The position numbers and the translations under genes were made by a program. Below the pieces are notes generated by a model. The model saw nothing but the letters and a program-made list of their open reading frames with translations. It was not told the DNA's origin and ran no database searches. DNA of 64,000 nucleotides, taken from contig NZ_GL882694.1 in assembly GCF_000195635.1 (NCBI RefSeq), positions 17,816-81,815 on the forward strand, in the 5' to 3' direction. Position 1 is the stretch's first letter. The number at the start of each line of letters is the position of its first letter. Of the stretch, positions 1 through 8,138 are shown in pieces. The stretch comes from Bacteroides fluxus YIT 12057 (lineage in GTDB: Bacteria; Bacteroidota; Bacteroidia; Bacteroidales; Bacteroidaceae).

Positions 1-105
1 TATCTCAGTGCGGTTTCATCATTGGTGAAAGAGGAAGACATATCACTGGATGAACTGAAACAGCTGATACAGGAAGTGGAAAAGGGGAAGAACAGAGAAT
101 CATGA
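1..105 (+). CDS. BlaI/MecI-type transcriptional repressor, C-terminal end only
   Basis: An open frame runs from the window edge to TGA at 103-105. The visible peptide ends with a KEEDISLDEL stretch followed by a charged, leucine-spaced helix. That is the usual tail of Bacteroidetes BlaI/MecI/CopY repressors, which are winged-helix proteins that dimerise through a C-terminal helix and are cleaved when the partner sensor peptidase is activated. The partner is the M56 peptidase gene 42 bases downstream. The DNA-binding domain lies outside the window, so the family call rests on this tail and on the classic repressor-sensor gene order. Confidence 0.7.
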   Translation, partial: YLSAVSSLVKEEDISLDELKQLIQEVEKGKNRES

Positions 106-147
106 AAATCTAATCAAGTAGCTGTAAGATAATCGATCAATAATTAT

Positions 148-2121
148 ATGGGCCTGTTTTTCGTTTATATACTCAAGTCATCTGTTTGCCTGGCGGTATT
201 CTATTTGTTTTATCGCCTGTTGCTGAGCCGTGAAACATTCCACCGTTTCAACAGATTTGCCTTATTGGGCATTTTGGCATTGTCCTGCCTGCTTCCGTTG
301 GTCGAAGTCAGCGTACATGAGCAGACGGAGGTACATCAGACAATGATGACATTGGAGGAATGGTTGCTGCTGGCCGATGCGATGAACTCGGCAGAGGCGG
401 AAATACAGGCGCAGGATATTACCGTAACTTGGATACAGGTGGCTTTGCTGCTTTACCTGTTGGGCATCTTTTTTTTCATATCTCGGAATATCTATTCACT
501 GGTACGGTTGCTGATGCTGTTGAAATCCGGTAGCAGAGAGAAGGTCAGCAAATTCCTTCCGGATAGAAAGTGCGTCACTTTGATTGTGCACGACAGTGAC
601 ATCGCTCCATTCAGCTGGATGAAGTATGTTGTTATCTCCCGGAAAGATTTGGAGGAAAACGGGCGGGAGATATTGATTCATGAACTGGCGCATATCCGTA
701 ACCGGCATTCTGTAGATCTGTTGGTAGCTGATATCTGTATCTTTTTTCAATGGTTCAATCCCGCTTCATGGCTGTTGAAACAGGAATTGCAGAATATTCA
801 TGAGTACGAGGCGGACGAGACGGTAATCAAGGAAGGTGTGGATGCAAGGCAATATCAATTATTATTAATAAAAAAAGCTGTTGGCACAAGGCTCTACTCT
901 ATGGCCAACAGCTTTAATCACAGTAAACTTAAAAAACGTATCACTATGATGTTAAAAGAAAAATCAAGTCCGTGGGCACGTATGAAGTATCTGTATATAC
1001 TTCCGGTTACCGCTATTGCAGTCACCGCCTTTGCCCGTCCCGAAATCTCGGATACCACAAAAGAGATTTCTGCCGTCAAAGTTAATGATTTGGCCGCAAT
1101 TGTAGAAACAAAAGTGACGGAAAGTGTGAATGTACTGCCCGAAGCATCAAAGGAAGTGCCTTTGGCGGCAGACACTACAAAGCCTGTTGAGGTGAAGTAT
1201 ATCCCTAAGGAAGTAAAAGACCGGTTGAGTGGAACCCCGGTTCTTGAAGGAAAGGAGGATATGCCTGAATTTCCGGGTGGCATGTCTGCTTTGATGCAGT
1301 ATTTCCGGAAGAATATGCGTTATCCGGAGGCTGCCAAGAAGAGAGGTACCCAGGGTCGGGTCGTAGTACGGTTTGTGGTCGGTAAAGATGGAAGTGTCAG
1401 GAATCCGAAAGTGCTCCGTCCGGTGGATGAGGAATTGGATGCAGAAGCTATCCGTCTGGTAAAGGCTATGCCGAAATGGAAACCGGGAATGGAGGGAGGA
1501 CAGGCGGTAGATGCAAAATTCACGGTTCCGGTGAAGTTCAGCTTGGGTGATGGTCAGTCCGGAGATTCTGCCGATGGCATGGCAGAGGAAGGAGTGGCTG
1601 TCGGCAATGGGAAAGAGCCGTTGTATGTCGTGGATGGAAAAGAGGTGAGTCCATCTGTCATGAGTGCATTGAATCCCGAGAGGATAAAGGGTGTGACAGT
1701 CTTGAAAGACAAGTCCGCTACAGAATTATATGGAGAAAAGGGAAAGAATGGCGTCATTTTGATAACGCTGGAGCAGGAAACGTCGGGAATAGTGCTCGGT
1801 CAGAGCATTTCTGTAGATAAGGAAGAGGGTACGAACGGAGAGATTCACATTGCCGCTAAAAAATCAAAAGATGCCGAAAAGACCGCTGTACAAGGTACCG
1901 TGAAAGTGGAAGGTAAGGTAATCGATGAAAAGGGAAATCCGGTTATTGGTGCCATTGTTCTGGTGGAGGGAACTGACATGGGAGCCGTTACCGATTTGGA
2001 TGGTAATTTTATTCTTTCTGTCCCTTCTAAAGAGGATATACTGGTTGTCTCGTACGTTGGTATGGCTACAGTAAAGGTGAAAGTTCAGTCGAAAGTGACC
2101 GTAACGTTGAAAAATGAATAG
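148..2121 (+). CDS. BlaR1-like M56 sensor metallopeptidase with TonB-type and regulatory-like tails
   Basis: This is a 657-residue membrane protein. Hydrophobic segments lie near residues 5-25, 37-52 and 95-115, followed by the zinc site HELAH at 178-182 with a likely third ligand E221 in EYEAD. This is the M56 (BlaR1/MecR1) peptidase fold that cleaves a BlaI-type repressor. A further hydrophobic segment at about 280-295 leads to the outer part. That part has a TonB C-terminal-like domain (about 373-466, with PEFPGG and RYPEAA), a short SusC-plug-like stretch (about 491-540, YVVDGKEV to YGEKGKNGV) and a carboxypeptidase-regulatory-like beta domain (about 590-657). Family knowledge gives sensing plus repressor proteolysis. 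The signal is unknown, and no penicillin-binding sensor domain is visible. The repressor gene is just upstream, and the thioredoxin-like gene starts 12 bases downstream, so the three are probably one operon. Confidence 0.88.
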   Translation: MGLFFVYILKSSVCLAVFYLFYRLLLSRETFHRFNRFALLGILALSCLLPLVEVSVHEQTEVHQTMMTLEEWLLLADAMNSAEAEIQAQDITVTWIQVALLLYLLGIFFFISRNIYSLVRLLMLLKSGSREKVSKFLPDRKCVTLIVHDSDIAPFSWMKYVVISRKDLEENGREILIHELAHIRNRHSVDLLVADICIFFQWFNPASWLLKQELQNIHEYEADETVIKEGVDARQYQLLLIKKAVGTRLYSMANSFNHSKLKKRITMMLKEKSSPWARMKYLYILPVTAIAVTAFARPEISDTTKEISAVKVNDLAAIVETKVTESVNVLPEASKEVPLAADTTKPVEVKYIPKEVKDRLSGTPVLEGKEDMPEFPGGMSALMQYFRKNMRYPEAAKKRGTQGRVVVRFVVGKDGSVRNPKVLRPVDEELDAEAIRLVKAMPKWKPGMEGGQAVDAKFTVPVKFSLGDGQSGDSADGMAEEGVAVGNGKEPLYVVDGKEVSPSVMSALNPERIKGVTVLKDKSATELYGEKGKNGVILITLEQETSGIVLGQSISVDKEEGTNGEIHIAAKKSKDAEKTAVQGTVKVEGKVIDEKGNPVIGAIVLVEGTDMGAVTDLDGNFILSVPSKEDILVVSYVGMATVKVKVQSKVTVTLKNE

Positions 2122-2133
2122 TCTCTAACAACT

Positions 2134-2904
2134 ATGATAAAGAAGATTCTCTCTTTGTTTCTTATTCTGATGCTCGCTTGGGTGGGGCTTTGCCCTGCCC
2201 AGACGGCCACAAAGAAGTATTATCTGGTGGATGGTCTTTTTTTTGAAGGGATGCCGCCCTGTATAGGTTCTGGTAATGTGGTTGCCTATATTGAACATCG
2301 GGATGATGAAGATCACCGGGTTACCGAGCTTCGTCTGAAGAAGGGTGTTACTTTGCCGGAAGATGTGAGGAGGTATGCTACGCCTGTCGAGGAAGTGCCT
2401 GGTGGGGAGGCTTTGTTGATGAGTTTTCGTGGCGGGATGGGGAAGAAGTGGCCGATAGGAGGTGTTGTGCAGACATTGAAACCGGGGGAATGGGTAGGGA
2501 AACCTTTTCCTGCGTTCAAGGTGAAAGATACCGGGGGCAGGGAATGGACCAATGCCGATGTGGCGGGTCATCCTATGGTCTTGAATTTCTGGTACACAGG
2601 TTGCGGACCCTGTATTCGTGAGATGCCCGAGTTGAATAAATGGATGGAACTGTTTCCTGAGGTGATGTATCTCGCTACTACTTTTGATTCGGCGGAGCAG
2701 ATTAAGAGAATTGTAGAAAACCGTCCTTTCCGCTTTACACAGATTGCCGATGAACTGTTCTTTTTCAAAACTTTCAATGTAAGTGGTATGCCTGTTACGA
2801 TACTGGTTGATAAAAAAGGGATTATCCGGCATATAGAAGAGGGAACAGGAGATGCCAAACTTCGTTTTATGCAGGATACATTGAAGAAACTGGCGGGGGA
2901 GTGA
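2134..2904 (+). CDS. TlpA-like thioredoxin-fold protein, exported
   Basis: The product has 256 residues. An N-terminal signal peptide (about residues 1-24) points to the periplasm. The C-terminal half is a TlpA/AhpC-TSA thioredoxin fold with the redox pair C157-G-P-C160 in a TGCGPC motif and the cis-proline region SGMPVTILVD. Such proteins reduce or exchange disulfides in exported proteins. The roughly 120-residue N-terminal part is not recognised. It follows the sensor peptidase gene by 12 bases and is likely co-transcribed with it. This pairing of a thioredoxin-like gene with a BlaI/BlaR1 pair hints at a response to envelope redox or wall stress, which is inference. Confidence 0.85.
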   Translation: MIKKILSLFLILMLAWVGLCPAQTATKKYYLVDGLFFEGMPPCIGSGNVVAYIEHRDDEDHRVTELRLKKGVTLPEDVRRYATPVEEVPGGEALLMSFRGGMGKKWPIGGVVQTLKPGEWVGKPFPAFKVKDTGGREWTNADVAGHPMVLNFWYTGCGPCIREMPELNKWMELFPEVMYLATTFDSAEQIKRIVENRPFRFTQIADELFFFKTFNVSGMPVTILVDKKGIIRHIEEGTGDAKLRFMQDTLKKLAGE

Positions 2905-2955
2905 TACACTTTGGGGGAAAGTGCAGTTTTTGTATTTCACAAACAATTGTCATTT

Positions 2956-3102
2956 ATGAAAAAACAAGCATTATTCTTGATGCTGTGTACATTCATCGCT
3001 GTCTTTGGGTTGTCAAATTCCTTGTCAGCTTGTACATCTGCTGTAATTTCCGGTAAAGTTACTCCTGACGGCCGGACTGTTTATCAGGATTTGTTGCAGT
3101 AA
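2956..3102 (+). pseudogene. Remnant of an Ntn-hydrolase (C45/choloylglycine hydrolase-like) gene
   Basis: An ATG at 2956 opens 48 codons encoding a signal peptide ending SLSA, then CTSAVISGKVTPDGR. In exported Bacteroides Ntn hydrolases of the C45/C69/bile-salt-hydrolase superfamily this is how the mature enzyme begins, with Cys as the N-terminal nucleophile, and a WK(H/N)RDT-type motif normally follows. Here the frame instead ends after TVYQDLLQ at 3102. A full enzyme would need several hundred more residues, so this is a deletion remnant. The last codons may be the original 3' end joined by internal deletion, but this cannot be proved here. It lies tail-to-tail with miaA, 10 bases away. Confidence 0.65.
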
Positions 3103-3112
3103 CCTTACGGGC

Positions 3113-4024
3113 TTACCTGCATCCGGCGTTTGTCTCTTTCCGGATATGTTCCAGTATTTCCGCTTCCTGTTCCGGATGGAACCAATGAATCTCCTCATCC
3201 CGTTTGAACCAAGTCATTTGCTTGCGCGAGTAGATGCGGGAGTTCTGTTTTATCTTGTCGATGGCGAAAGGCAGGCTCCACTCACCGTCCATATATTTGA
3301 ATAACTCCTTATAGCCTACCGTATTCAGGGAGTTGAGCGCCCGGTAAGGATAGACTTGGCGGGCTTCTTCTATCAATCCTTCCTCTATCATTAAGTCAAC
3401 ACGGCGGTTGATGCGGTCATAGAGCTCTTCCCGGTTGCGGGTCAGTCCGATTTTGAGGATGCGGAAAGGACGTTCCTTCTTCCGGCAGGTACGGAAAGAG
3501 GTATAGGTCTTGCCCGTCATGTAGCAGATTTCCAATGCGTGGATCACACGTTTGGGATTCTTTAAATCCACAATCTTATAATATTCCGGATCTAACAGTT
3601 TGAGTTCGGCGCACAATCTTTCCAACCCTTCGGTCTCATACTTGTGCAGCATCAGCTGGCGGGTTTCGGTGTCCACGGTAGGGATGTCGTCGATGCCTTT
3701 GCAGATGGCGTCCACGTACATCATGGAACCGCCGGTCAGCAGTAGGGTGTCATGTTCGGCAAACAAGATGTCGAGAAGTTTCAATGCTTCCGCTTCATAC
3801 TGGGCGGCGCTGTAGTAGTCTGTCAGTTTAAGGGTACCGATGAAGTGATGTTGTACACGCTGTAATTGTTCGGAGGTGGGAGCGGCTGTACCTATCTTCA
3901 GGTCAGCATAAAGTTGTCGTGAGTCGGCCGAGACAATGCAAGTATGGAATTGCTCTGCCAATCGGAGGCTTAGTTCTGTTTTGCCTACTCCCGTAGGACC
4001 GATAAGTACGATTAAGGTGTGCAT
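3113..4024 (-). CDS. miaA: tRNA dimethylallyltransferase
   Basis: The 303-residue product has the IPP transferase signature. The P-loop GPTGVGKT is at residues 9-16, DSRQLY at 34-39 and TGGSMMYVDAI near 97. MiaA transfers a dimethylallyl group to N6 of A37 in tRNAs that read codons starting with U, which stabilises codon-anticodon pairing. The length is normal for the family. It is the last gene of the leftward lipid A cluster, about 60 bases after the PRiA4-like gene, and probably ends that transcript. No clear hairpin terminator was seen between it and the convergent remnant at 2956-3102. Confidence 0.96.
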   Translation of the reverse strand: MHTLIVLIGPTGVGKTELSLRLAEQFHTCIVSADSRQLYADLKIGTAAPTSEQLQRVQHHFIGTLKLTDYYSAAQYEAEALKLLDILFAEHDTLLLTGGSMMYVDAICKGIDDIPTVDTETRQLMLHKYETEGLERLCAELKLLDPEYYKIVDLKNPKRVIHALEICYMTGKTYTSFRTCRKKERPFRILKIGLTRNREELYDRINRRVDLMIEEGLIEEARQVYPYRALNSLNTVGYKELFKYMDGEWSLPFAIDKIKQNSRIYSRKQMTWFKRDEEIHWFHPEQEAEILEHIRKETNAGCR

Positions 4025-4086
4025 ACGGATAGAAAACTTAGGCGCGGACGTGCAATCCGCGCCTTTCTGAATGGAATGATATCTGT

Positions 4087-4644
4087 TTAATATTTTTCTT
4101 CCTCATAAGAAGCGCCGGCGCCTTCGTCCAATCCACCGAATCCTTCTTTGTCGAAGTCCTCCATGTCAAAGTCCTGGTCACCGTAGAAGTTCTCGTCCAA
4201 GTCGAGAGAACCGCTTCCTGCTGCCATTTCTTCAAAGTCAATGGTTTGCTTGGGAGCCTCGCCTGTTTTCTTGGTACATTTGGAACCTTTCATATCCTTT
4301 CCGGTAATAATCTCTGAGAGTTCGATGAAGAAGCAGCGTTCCGTCATGTAATCAAATACATAAAGCAATTTCTGTTTCTCGTCCTCAATCAGTTCGCTGA
4401 GCACGGTCTCTTTCATCACCCAACTGTCCATCTCCGGGTTATCGTCCATCTCTTCCAAGGTGATTTCCTTCTCTTTTTCCCAATCGTCGTCACAGATGAA
4501 GAAAGAGGTCATCTGGTCGTCCGTATAACCGGCCGATTTTAGGATTGCTTCATGGAAGTCGTAAAAAGTAGCTTCCGGGTCTATTTGTATTTCTCTGACA
4601 AAATCGTCCACTTCGTCCGAGATGATTGTAAATCTGTAGATCAT
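4087..4644 (-). CDS. PRiA4_ORF3-like fold protein with acidic tail
   Basis: The 185-residue product starts MIYRFTIISDEVDDFVREI. Its first 150 residues match the plasmid pRiA4b ORF-3-like fold, seen in FYDFHEAIL, a FFICDDDWEKEKEI stretch and LLYVFDYMTERCFFIEL. The last 35 residues are very acidic and rich in glycine and aromatic residues. The biochemical role of this family is unknown. It sits between lpxA and miaA in the lipid A operon, separated from lpxA by a repeat-rich spacer. Despite the family name nothing here suggests a plasmid. The protein is likely cytoplasmic, having no signal peptide or membrane segment. Confidence 0.8.
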   Translation of the reverse strand: MIYRFTIISDEVDDFVREIQIDPEATFYDFHEAILKSAGYTDDQMTSFFICDDDWEKEKEITLEEMDDNPEMDSWVMKETVLSELIEDEKQKLLYVFDYMTERCFFIELSEIITGKDMKGSKCTKKTGEAPKQTIDFEEMAAGSGSLDLDENFYGDQDFDMEDFDKEGFGGLDEGAGASYEEEKY

Positions 4645-4750
4645 GATGATTTCTGATTTATAATTTATGATTTCTGATTTATGATTCGAGAATTATGGTT
4701 TCAAATGCGTATTGCAAACATAAATCATAAATCTCAAATCATAAATCTTT
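4645..4750. repeat. AT-rich intergenic inverted repeat between lpxA and the PRiA4-like gene
   Basis: The left half repeats GATTTCTGATTTATRATT-like units. The right half carries their reverse complements (AAATCATAAATCTCAAATC). The spacer can therefore form a long imperfect hairpin. It is probably a short palindromic intergenic repeat that affects mRNA processing or decay within the operon. A similar element lies on the other side of lpxA. Confidence 0.7.
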
Positions 4751-5527
4751 TCATTTTCCTGCGGGGATAATGCCGCGGGCTGATTCACGTATAAAGCTTA
4801 CAATATAACTTATTTCGGGTGTCATTTCCATCTCATCCTCAATCTTCTTCAAAGCGTCTGTATTGTTGAGGCCGCTCTGATAGATAATGCGGTAGGCGTT
4901 GTGGATGTTTTCAATCGTTTCATTGGAGAAACCGCGGCGACGCAGTCCCACGATATTGATACCTGCGTAGCAGATAGGCTCACGTCCGGCAATGATGTAC
5001 GGTGGAATATCCTTGCTGAAACGGCAGCCTCCCTGTATCATGCCATATCCGCCTATCCGGCAGAACTGGTGCATCAATACATTGGCGCTGATGATGGAAT
5101 GGTCATCAATCACAATCTCACCTGCCATCTTGGTAGAGTTGCCTATAATGCAACCGCTGCCGATCAAAGCGTCGTGAGCTACGTGTACGCCTTCCATCAA
5201 TAGGTTGTTGTTGCCAAGGATTGTTTTGCCTTTGGCGGCCGTACCGCGATTGATGGTCACGTTCTCACGGATAATGTTGTTGTCGCCTATTTCGGCAGTT
5301 GTTTCTTCTCCTTTAAACTTCAGATCCTGGGGAATGGCGCCAATCACAGCTCCCGGAAAAATCGTATTTCCATTGCCGATGCGCGCACCGTACAGAATGT
5401 TGGCATTCGCCATAATCTTGTTGTTATCACCGATTACCACATTCTTGTCAATGAATACAAAAGGAGCAATCTCTACGTTTTCCCCGATTTTCGCTTCGGG
5501 ATGAATATACGCTAAGGGACTTATCAT
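4751..5527 (-). CDS. lpxA: UDP-N-acetylglucosamine acyltransferase
   Basis: The 258-residue product is a left-handed beta-helix acyltransferase made of hexapeptide repeats from residue 5 to about 190. The catalytic histidine is H118 in the HVAHDALIG motif, and a helical C-terminal part follows. LpxA transfers a 3-hydroxyacyl chain from ACP to UDP-GlcNAc, the first step of lipid A synthesis, in the cytoplasm. The GGCRFSKDIPPY motif near residue 165 is typical of LpxA. It follows lpxC/fabZ after a 97-base spacer and belongs to the lpxD-lpxC/fabZ-lpxA operon. Confidence 0.96.
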   Translation of the reverse strand: MISPLAYIHPEAKIGENVEIAPFVFIDKNVVIGDNNKIMANANILYGARIGNGNTIFPGAVIGAIPQDLKFKGEETTAEIGDNNIIRENVTINRGTAAKGKTILGNNNLLMEGVHVAHDALIGSGCIIGNSTKMAGEIVIDDHSIISANVLMHQFCRIGGYGMIQGGCRFSKDIPPYIIAGREPICYAGINIVGLRRRGFSNETIENIHNAYRIIYQSGLNNTDALKKIEDEMEMTPEISYIVSFIRESARGIIPAGK

Positions 5528-5624
5528 GTTGGTTATTTATGAATTATGAATTGTGAATTATGAATTGTGAACTACAAATGATTAAACGGCATTCATAATT
5601 TAAAATTCATAATTCACAATTGAT
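5528..5624. repeat. AT-rich intergenic inverted repeat between lpxC/fabZ and lpxA
   Basis: GAATTATGAATTGTGAA-like units in the left half are matched by inverted copies (AATTCATAATTCACAATTG) in the right half, giving a long imperfect hairpin. The sequence resembles the element on the other side of lpxA, so lpxA is bracketed by two related palindromic repeats. Confidence 0.7.
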
Positions 5625-7010
5625 TTACTTGTTCTTTACTATTTGTGCCATGAATTCTGCCTCGCAAACAACCTTTTCGCCGACGAAGACATAACCTTTC
5701 ATCGTAGATATTCCACGGCGTATGGGAGCCATCAGTTCTACGCGGAAAATCAGCGTGTCGCCCGGTACCACTTTCTGGCGGAACTTCACGCCGTCAATCT
5801 TCATGAAGTAAGTGGAATAGCGTTCCGGTTCGTCCACGGAGTTCAGTACAAGCAATCCGCCCGTCTGCGCCATGGCCTCTACCTGCAATACGCCCGGCAT
5901 TACGGGTTCCTGCGGGAAGTGTCCTTGGAAGAAAGGCTCGTTGCCTGTTACATTCTTTACACCTACAATATAGTTGGCGCCGATTTCGATGACCTTGTCC
6001 ACCAACTGGAAAGGATAACGGTGGGGCAGAAGTTCGCGGATGCGGTTTACGTCCATAATCGGTTCGCGGTTGCAGTCGTATGTAGGCGCCTGTATTTCAT
6101 GCAGGCGGATCTCCTTACGCATCTGGCGTGCGAATTTATTGTTGATGGTGTGTCCCGGACGGGTGGCGATGATGCGGCCTTTGATGGGCTTGCCTATCAA
6201 GGCCAGGTCACCGATAACGTCAAGCAATTTGTGGCGTGCGCATTCATTGGGCCATACCAACGGCTTGTGGTTGATGTATCCCAACTGTTTGGCATCCATG
6301 TGGGGAACTCCCATTACATCCGCCAGTTTGTCATAGTTTTCCTGTGACATTTCGCGTTCGTAGATTACGATGGCGTTGTCCAGGTCACCTCCCTTGATGA
6401 GACCGGCCTGTAGCAACGGTTCAATTTCGCGTACAAACACGAACGTACGGCTGGCTGCTATTTCGTCTTTGAATTTCTTCATGTCCTCCAGTGTTGCGAA
6501 CTGGTTGGGGATGATGGAAGAATCGTAAGAGACCAGCACGTTCAGGCTGAAGTTCTCATCCGGCAAAACGATGATGGAAGAACCGGTTGTTTCATCACGG
6601 AACTCTATTTTAGACTTGATGATATAGAAATCCTTTACGGCGTTCTGCTCTACAGTGCCTACCCGTTCTATTTCGTTGACATAATATTGGGCGCTTCCGT
6701 CCAAGATTGGAAATTCCGGACCGTTGACCTGTATCAGGCAGTTGTCTATGCCCAATGCATAGAGGGCTGCCATACCATGCTCTATGGTACTGACCTTTAC
6801 GCCGTTCTTGGAGATTACGGTGCCGCGGGTGGTTTCGGCTACATTATCCGCTACTGCATCGATGAGGGGTTGCCCTTCCAAGTCAATGCGTTGGATTTTG
6901 TATCCGTGATTGTCCGGAGCAGGATTGAAAGTAACGGTCAGGTCAAGTCCCGTATGAAGACCTTTTCCACTGAGTGAAAAGCTATCTTTTAGAGTCTTTT
7001 GTTTCAACAT
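5625..7010 (-). CDS. lpxC/fabZ: Fused LpxC deacetylase / FabZ dehydratase
   Basis: The 461-residue bifunctional protein has an LpxC domain at about 1-310 with zinc ligands H78, H260 and D264 and the catalytic H287. It removes acetate from UDP-3-O-acyl-GlcNAc, the committed step of lipid A synthesis. Residues about 315-461 form a FabZ hot-dog domain with catalytic H364 (in GHFPQEP) and E378 (in VEAMAQ), which dehydrates 3-hydroxyacyl-ACP in fatty acid synthesis. This fusion is characteristic of Bacteroidetes. It joins two enzymes that compete for the 3-hydroxyacyl-ACP pool. It starts three bases after the lpxD stop codon. Confidence 0.97.
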   Translation of the reverse strand: MLKQKTLKDSFSLSGKGLHTGLDLTVTFNPAPDNHGYKIQRIDLEGQPLIDAVADNVAETTRGTVISKNGVKVSTIEHGMAALYALGIDNCLIQVNGPEFPILDGSAQYYVNEIERVGTVEQNAVKDFYIIKSKIEFRDETTGSSIIVLPDENFSLNVLVSYDSSIIPNQFATLEDMKKFKDEIAASRTFVFVREIEPLLQAGLIKGGDLDNAIVIYEREMSQENYDKLADVMGVPHMDAKQLGYINHKPLVWPNECARHKLLDVIGDLALIGKPIKGRIIATRPGHTINNKFARQMRKEIRLHEIQAPTYDCNREPIMDVNRIRELLPHRYPFQLVDKVIEIGANYIVGVKNVTGNEPFFQGHFPQEPVMPGVLQVEAMAQTGGLLVLNSVDEPERYSTYFMKIDGVKFRQKVVPGDTLIFRVELMAPIRRGISTMKGYVFVGEKVVCEAEFMAQIVKNK

Positions 7011-7013
7011 TGG

Positions 7014-8054
7014 TTACTTATTTAATTGTTGTTTAAGTTCGTTTAATTCTTTGCGGAGGGCATTCAACTCAAAGTACATATCCGGCAGCTTGCGATAAAC
7101 CGATGCTGACTTGAAATAGGGCTTCATCTCCATGGGGGGCGTACCTATCAGCCGGCTGCCCTCTTTCAGACTGCCGGGTACACCGGACTGTGCGCCGAGG
7201 TTCACCTTGTCACCTATATGAATATGTCCTGCAATGCCTACCTGGCCGCCGAACATACACCATTCGCCTACCTTGGTGGAACCTGCAATGCCTACCTGTG
7301 CCGCCATTACCGTGTGCGAACCGATTTCGTCATTGTGGGCAACCTGCACCAGATTATCCAGCTTTACACCGCTGTGGACGATGGTCGCTCCCATGGTGGC
7401 GCGATCTACACAAGTGTTTGCCCCTATTTCCACATTGTCTTCCAATATAACGATACCGATTTGGGGAATCTTCTCGTAACCTTGAGGGGTGGGAGCAAAG
7501 CCGAAACCGTCTGCGCCAATCACGCTTCCTGCATGCAAAATGCAATGGTTGCCCACACGGCAATCGTGGTAAATGGTGGCGTTGGCATAAATGATACAGT
7601 CACTGCCCACTTTGGCGCCGCTACCGATAGTGACATGTGGATGAATGACGGTATTGTCTCCCACCTCTGCATGTTCACCCACGTATGCAAAAGGTGCAAT
7701 GTAAACATCCTTGCCTATTTTAGCTGTCTCGGCAACAAAAGCCAGCGGATCAATTCCTACACGTTTGGGCTTGCTTTGCTCGTAAAGATTTAGCAATTTG
7801 GCAAGACTTTCATACGCATTGTCCACTTTTATCAAAGTAGCTTTTATCTCTTGCTCGGGTACAAAGTCCTTGTTTACCAAGACAATGCTTGATTGGGTTT
7901 CGTATATGTAGGGGGTATATTTGGGGTTGGATAGGAAAGAGATGGCTCCCGGTATTCCTTCTTCGATTTTCGCAAAGGTATGGACGGTAGCATTCTCGTC
8001 TCCAACAATTTCTCCTTGGATAAATGTTGCAATTTGTTTAGCAGAGAACTCCAT
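7014..8054 (-). CDS. lpxD: UDP-3-O-(3-hydroxyacyl)glucosamine N-acyltransferase
   Basis: The 346-residue product has an N-terminal uridine-binding domain (about 1-100), a left-handed beta-helix of hexapeptide repeats (about 105-300) and a C-terminal helix. The catalytic histidine is H240 in NLVQVAHND, and the LpxD signature GADGFGFAP is at 180-188. It adds the second 3-hydroxyacyl chain, on the 2-amino group, during lipid A synthesis. It precedes lpxC/fabZ by three bases and follows the HD phosphohydrolase gene by 84 bases, all in one direction. Confidence 0.96.
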   Translation of the reverse strand: MEFSAKQIATFIQGEIVGDENATVHTFAKIEEGIPGAISFLSNPKYTPYIYETQSSIVLVNKDFVPEQEIKATLIKVDNAYESLAKLLNLYEQSKPKRVGIDPLAFVAETAKIGKDVYIAPFAYVGEHAEVGDNTVIHPHVTIGSGAKVGSDCIIYANATIYHDCRVGNHCILHAGSVIGADGFGFAPTPQGYEKIPQIGIVILEDNVEIGANTCVDRATMGATIVHSGVKLDNLVQVAHNDEIGSHTVMAAQVGIAGSTKVGEWCMFGGQVGIAGHIHIGDKVNLGAQSGVPGSLKEGSRLIGTPPMEMKPYFKSASVYRKLPDMYFELNALRKELNELKQQLNK

Positions 8055-8138
8055 GTCTTATTATTGTTAGATGGTTTCAAAATACAAATAACGGACTTTT
8101 TTTTTATATTTCCTTATCCTAAGGTGAATATTTTATAC

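Noticed and set aside
2125..2946. A 273-codon frame on the minus strand opposite the TlpA-like gene
   Set aside because: The plus-strand frame has a signal peptide and CGPC site; the antisense peptide has odd composition and no family features.
2911..2955. TTG start upstream of the Ntn-hydrolase remnant
   Set aside because: The signal peptide begins at ATG 2956, and the upstream codons encode nothing typical.
4087..4644. Plasmid or transposon origin for the PRiA4_ORF3-like gene
   Set aside because: The family name is historical. There are no mobile-element ends or transposase nearby, and the gene fits into the operon.
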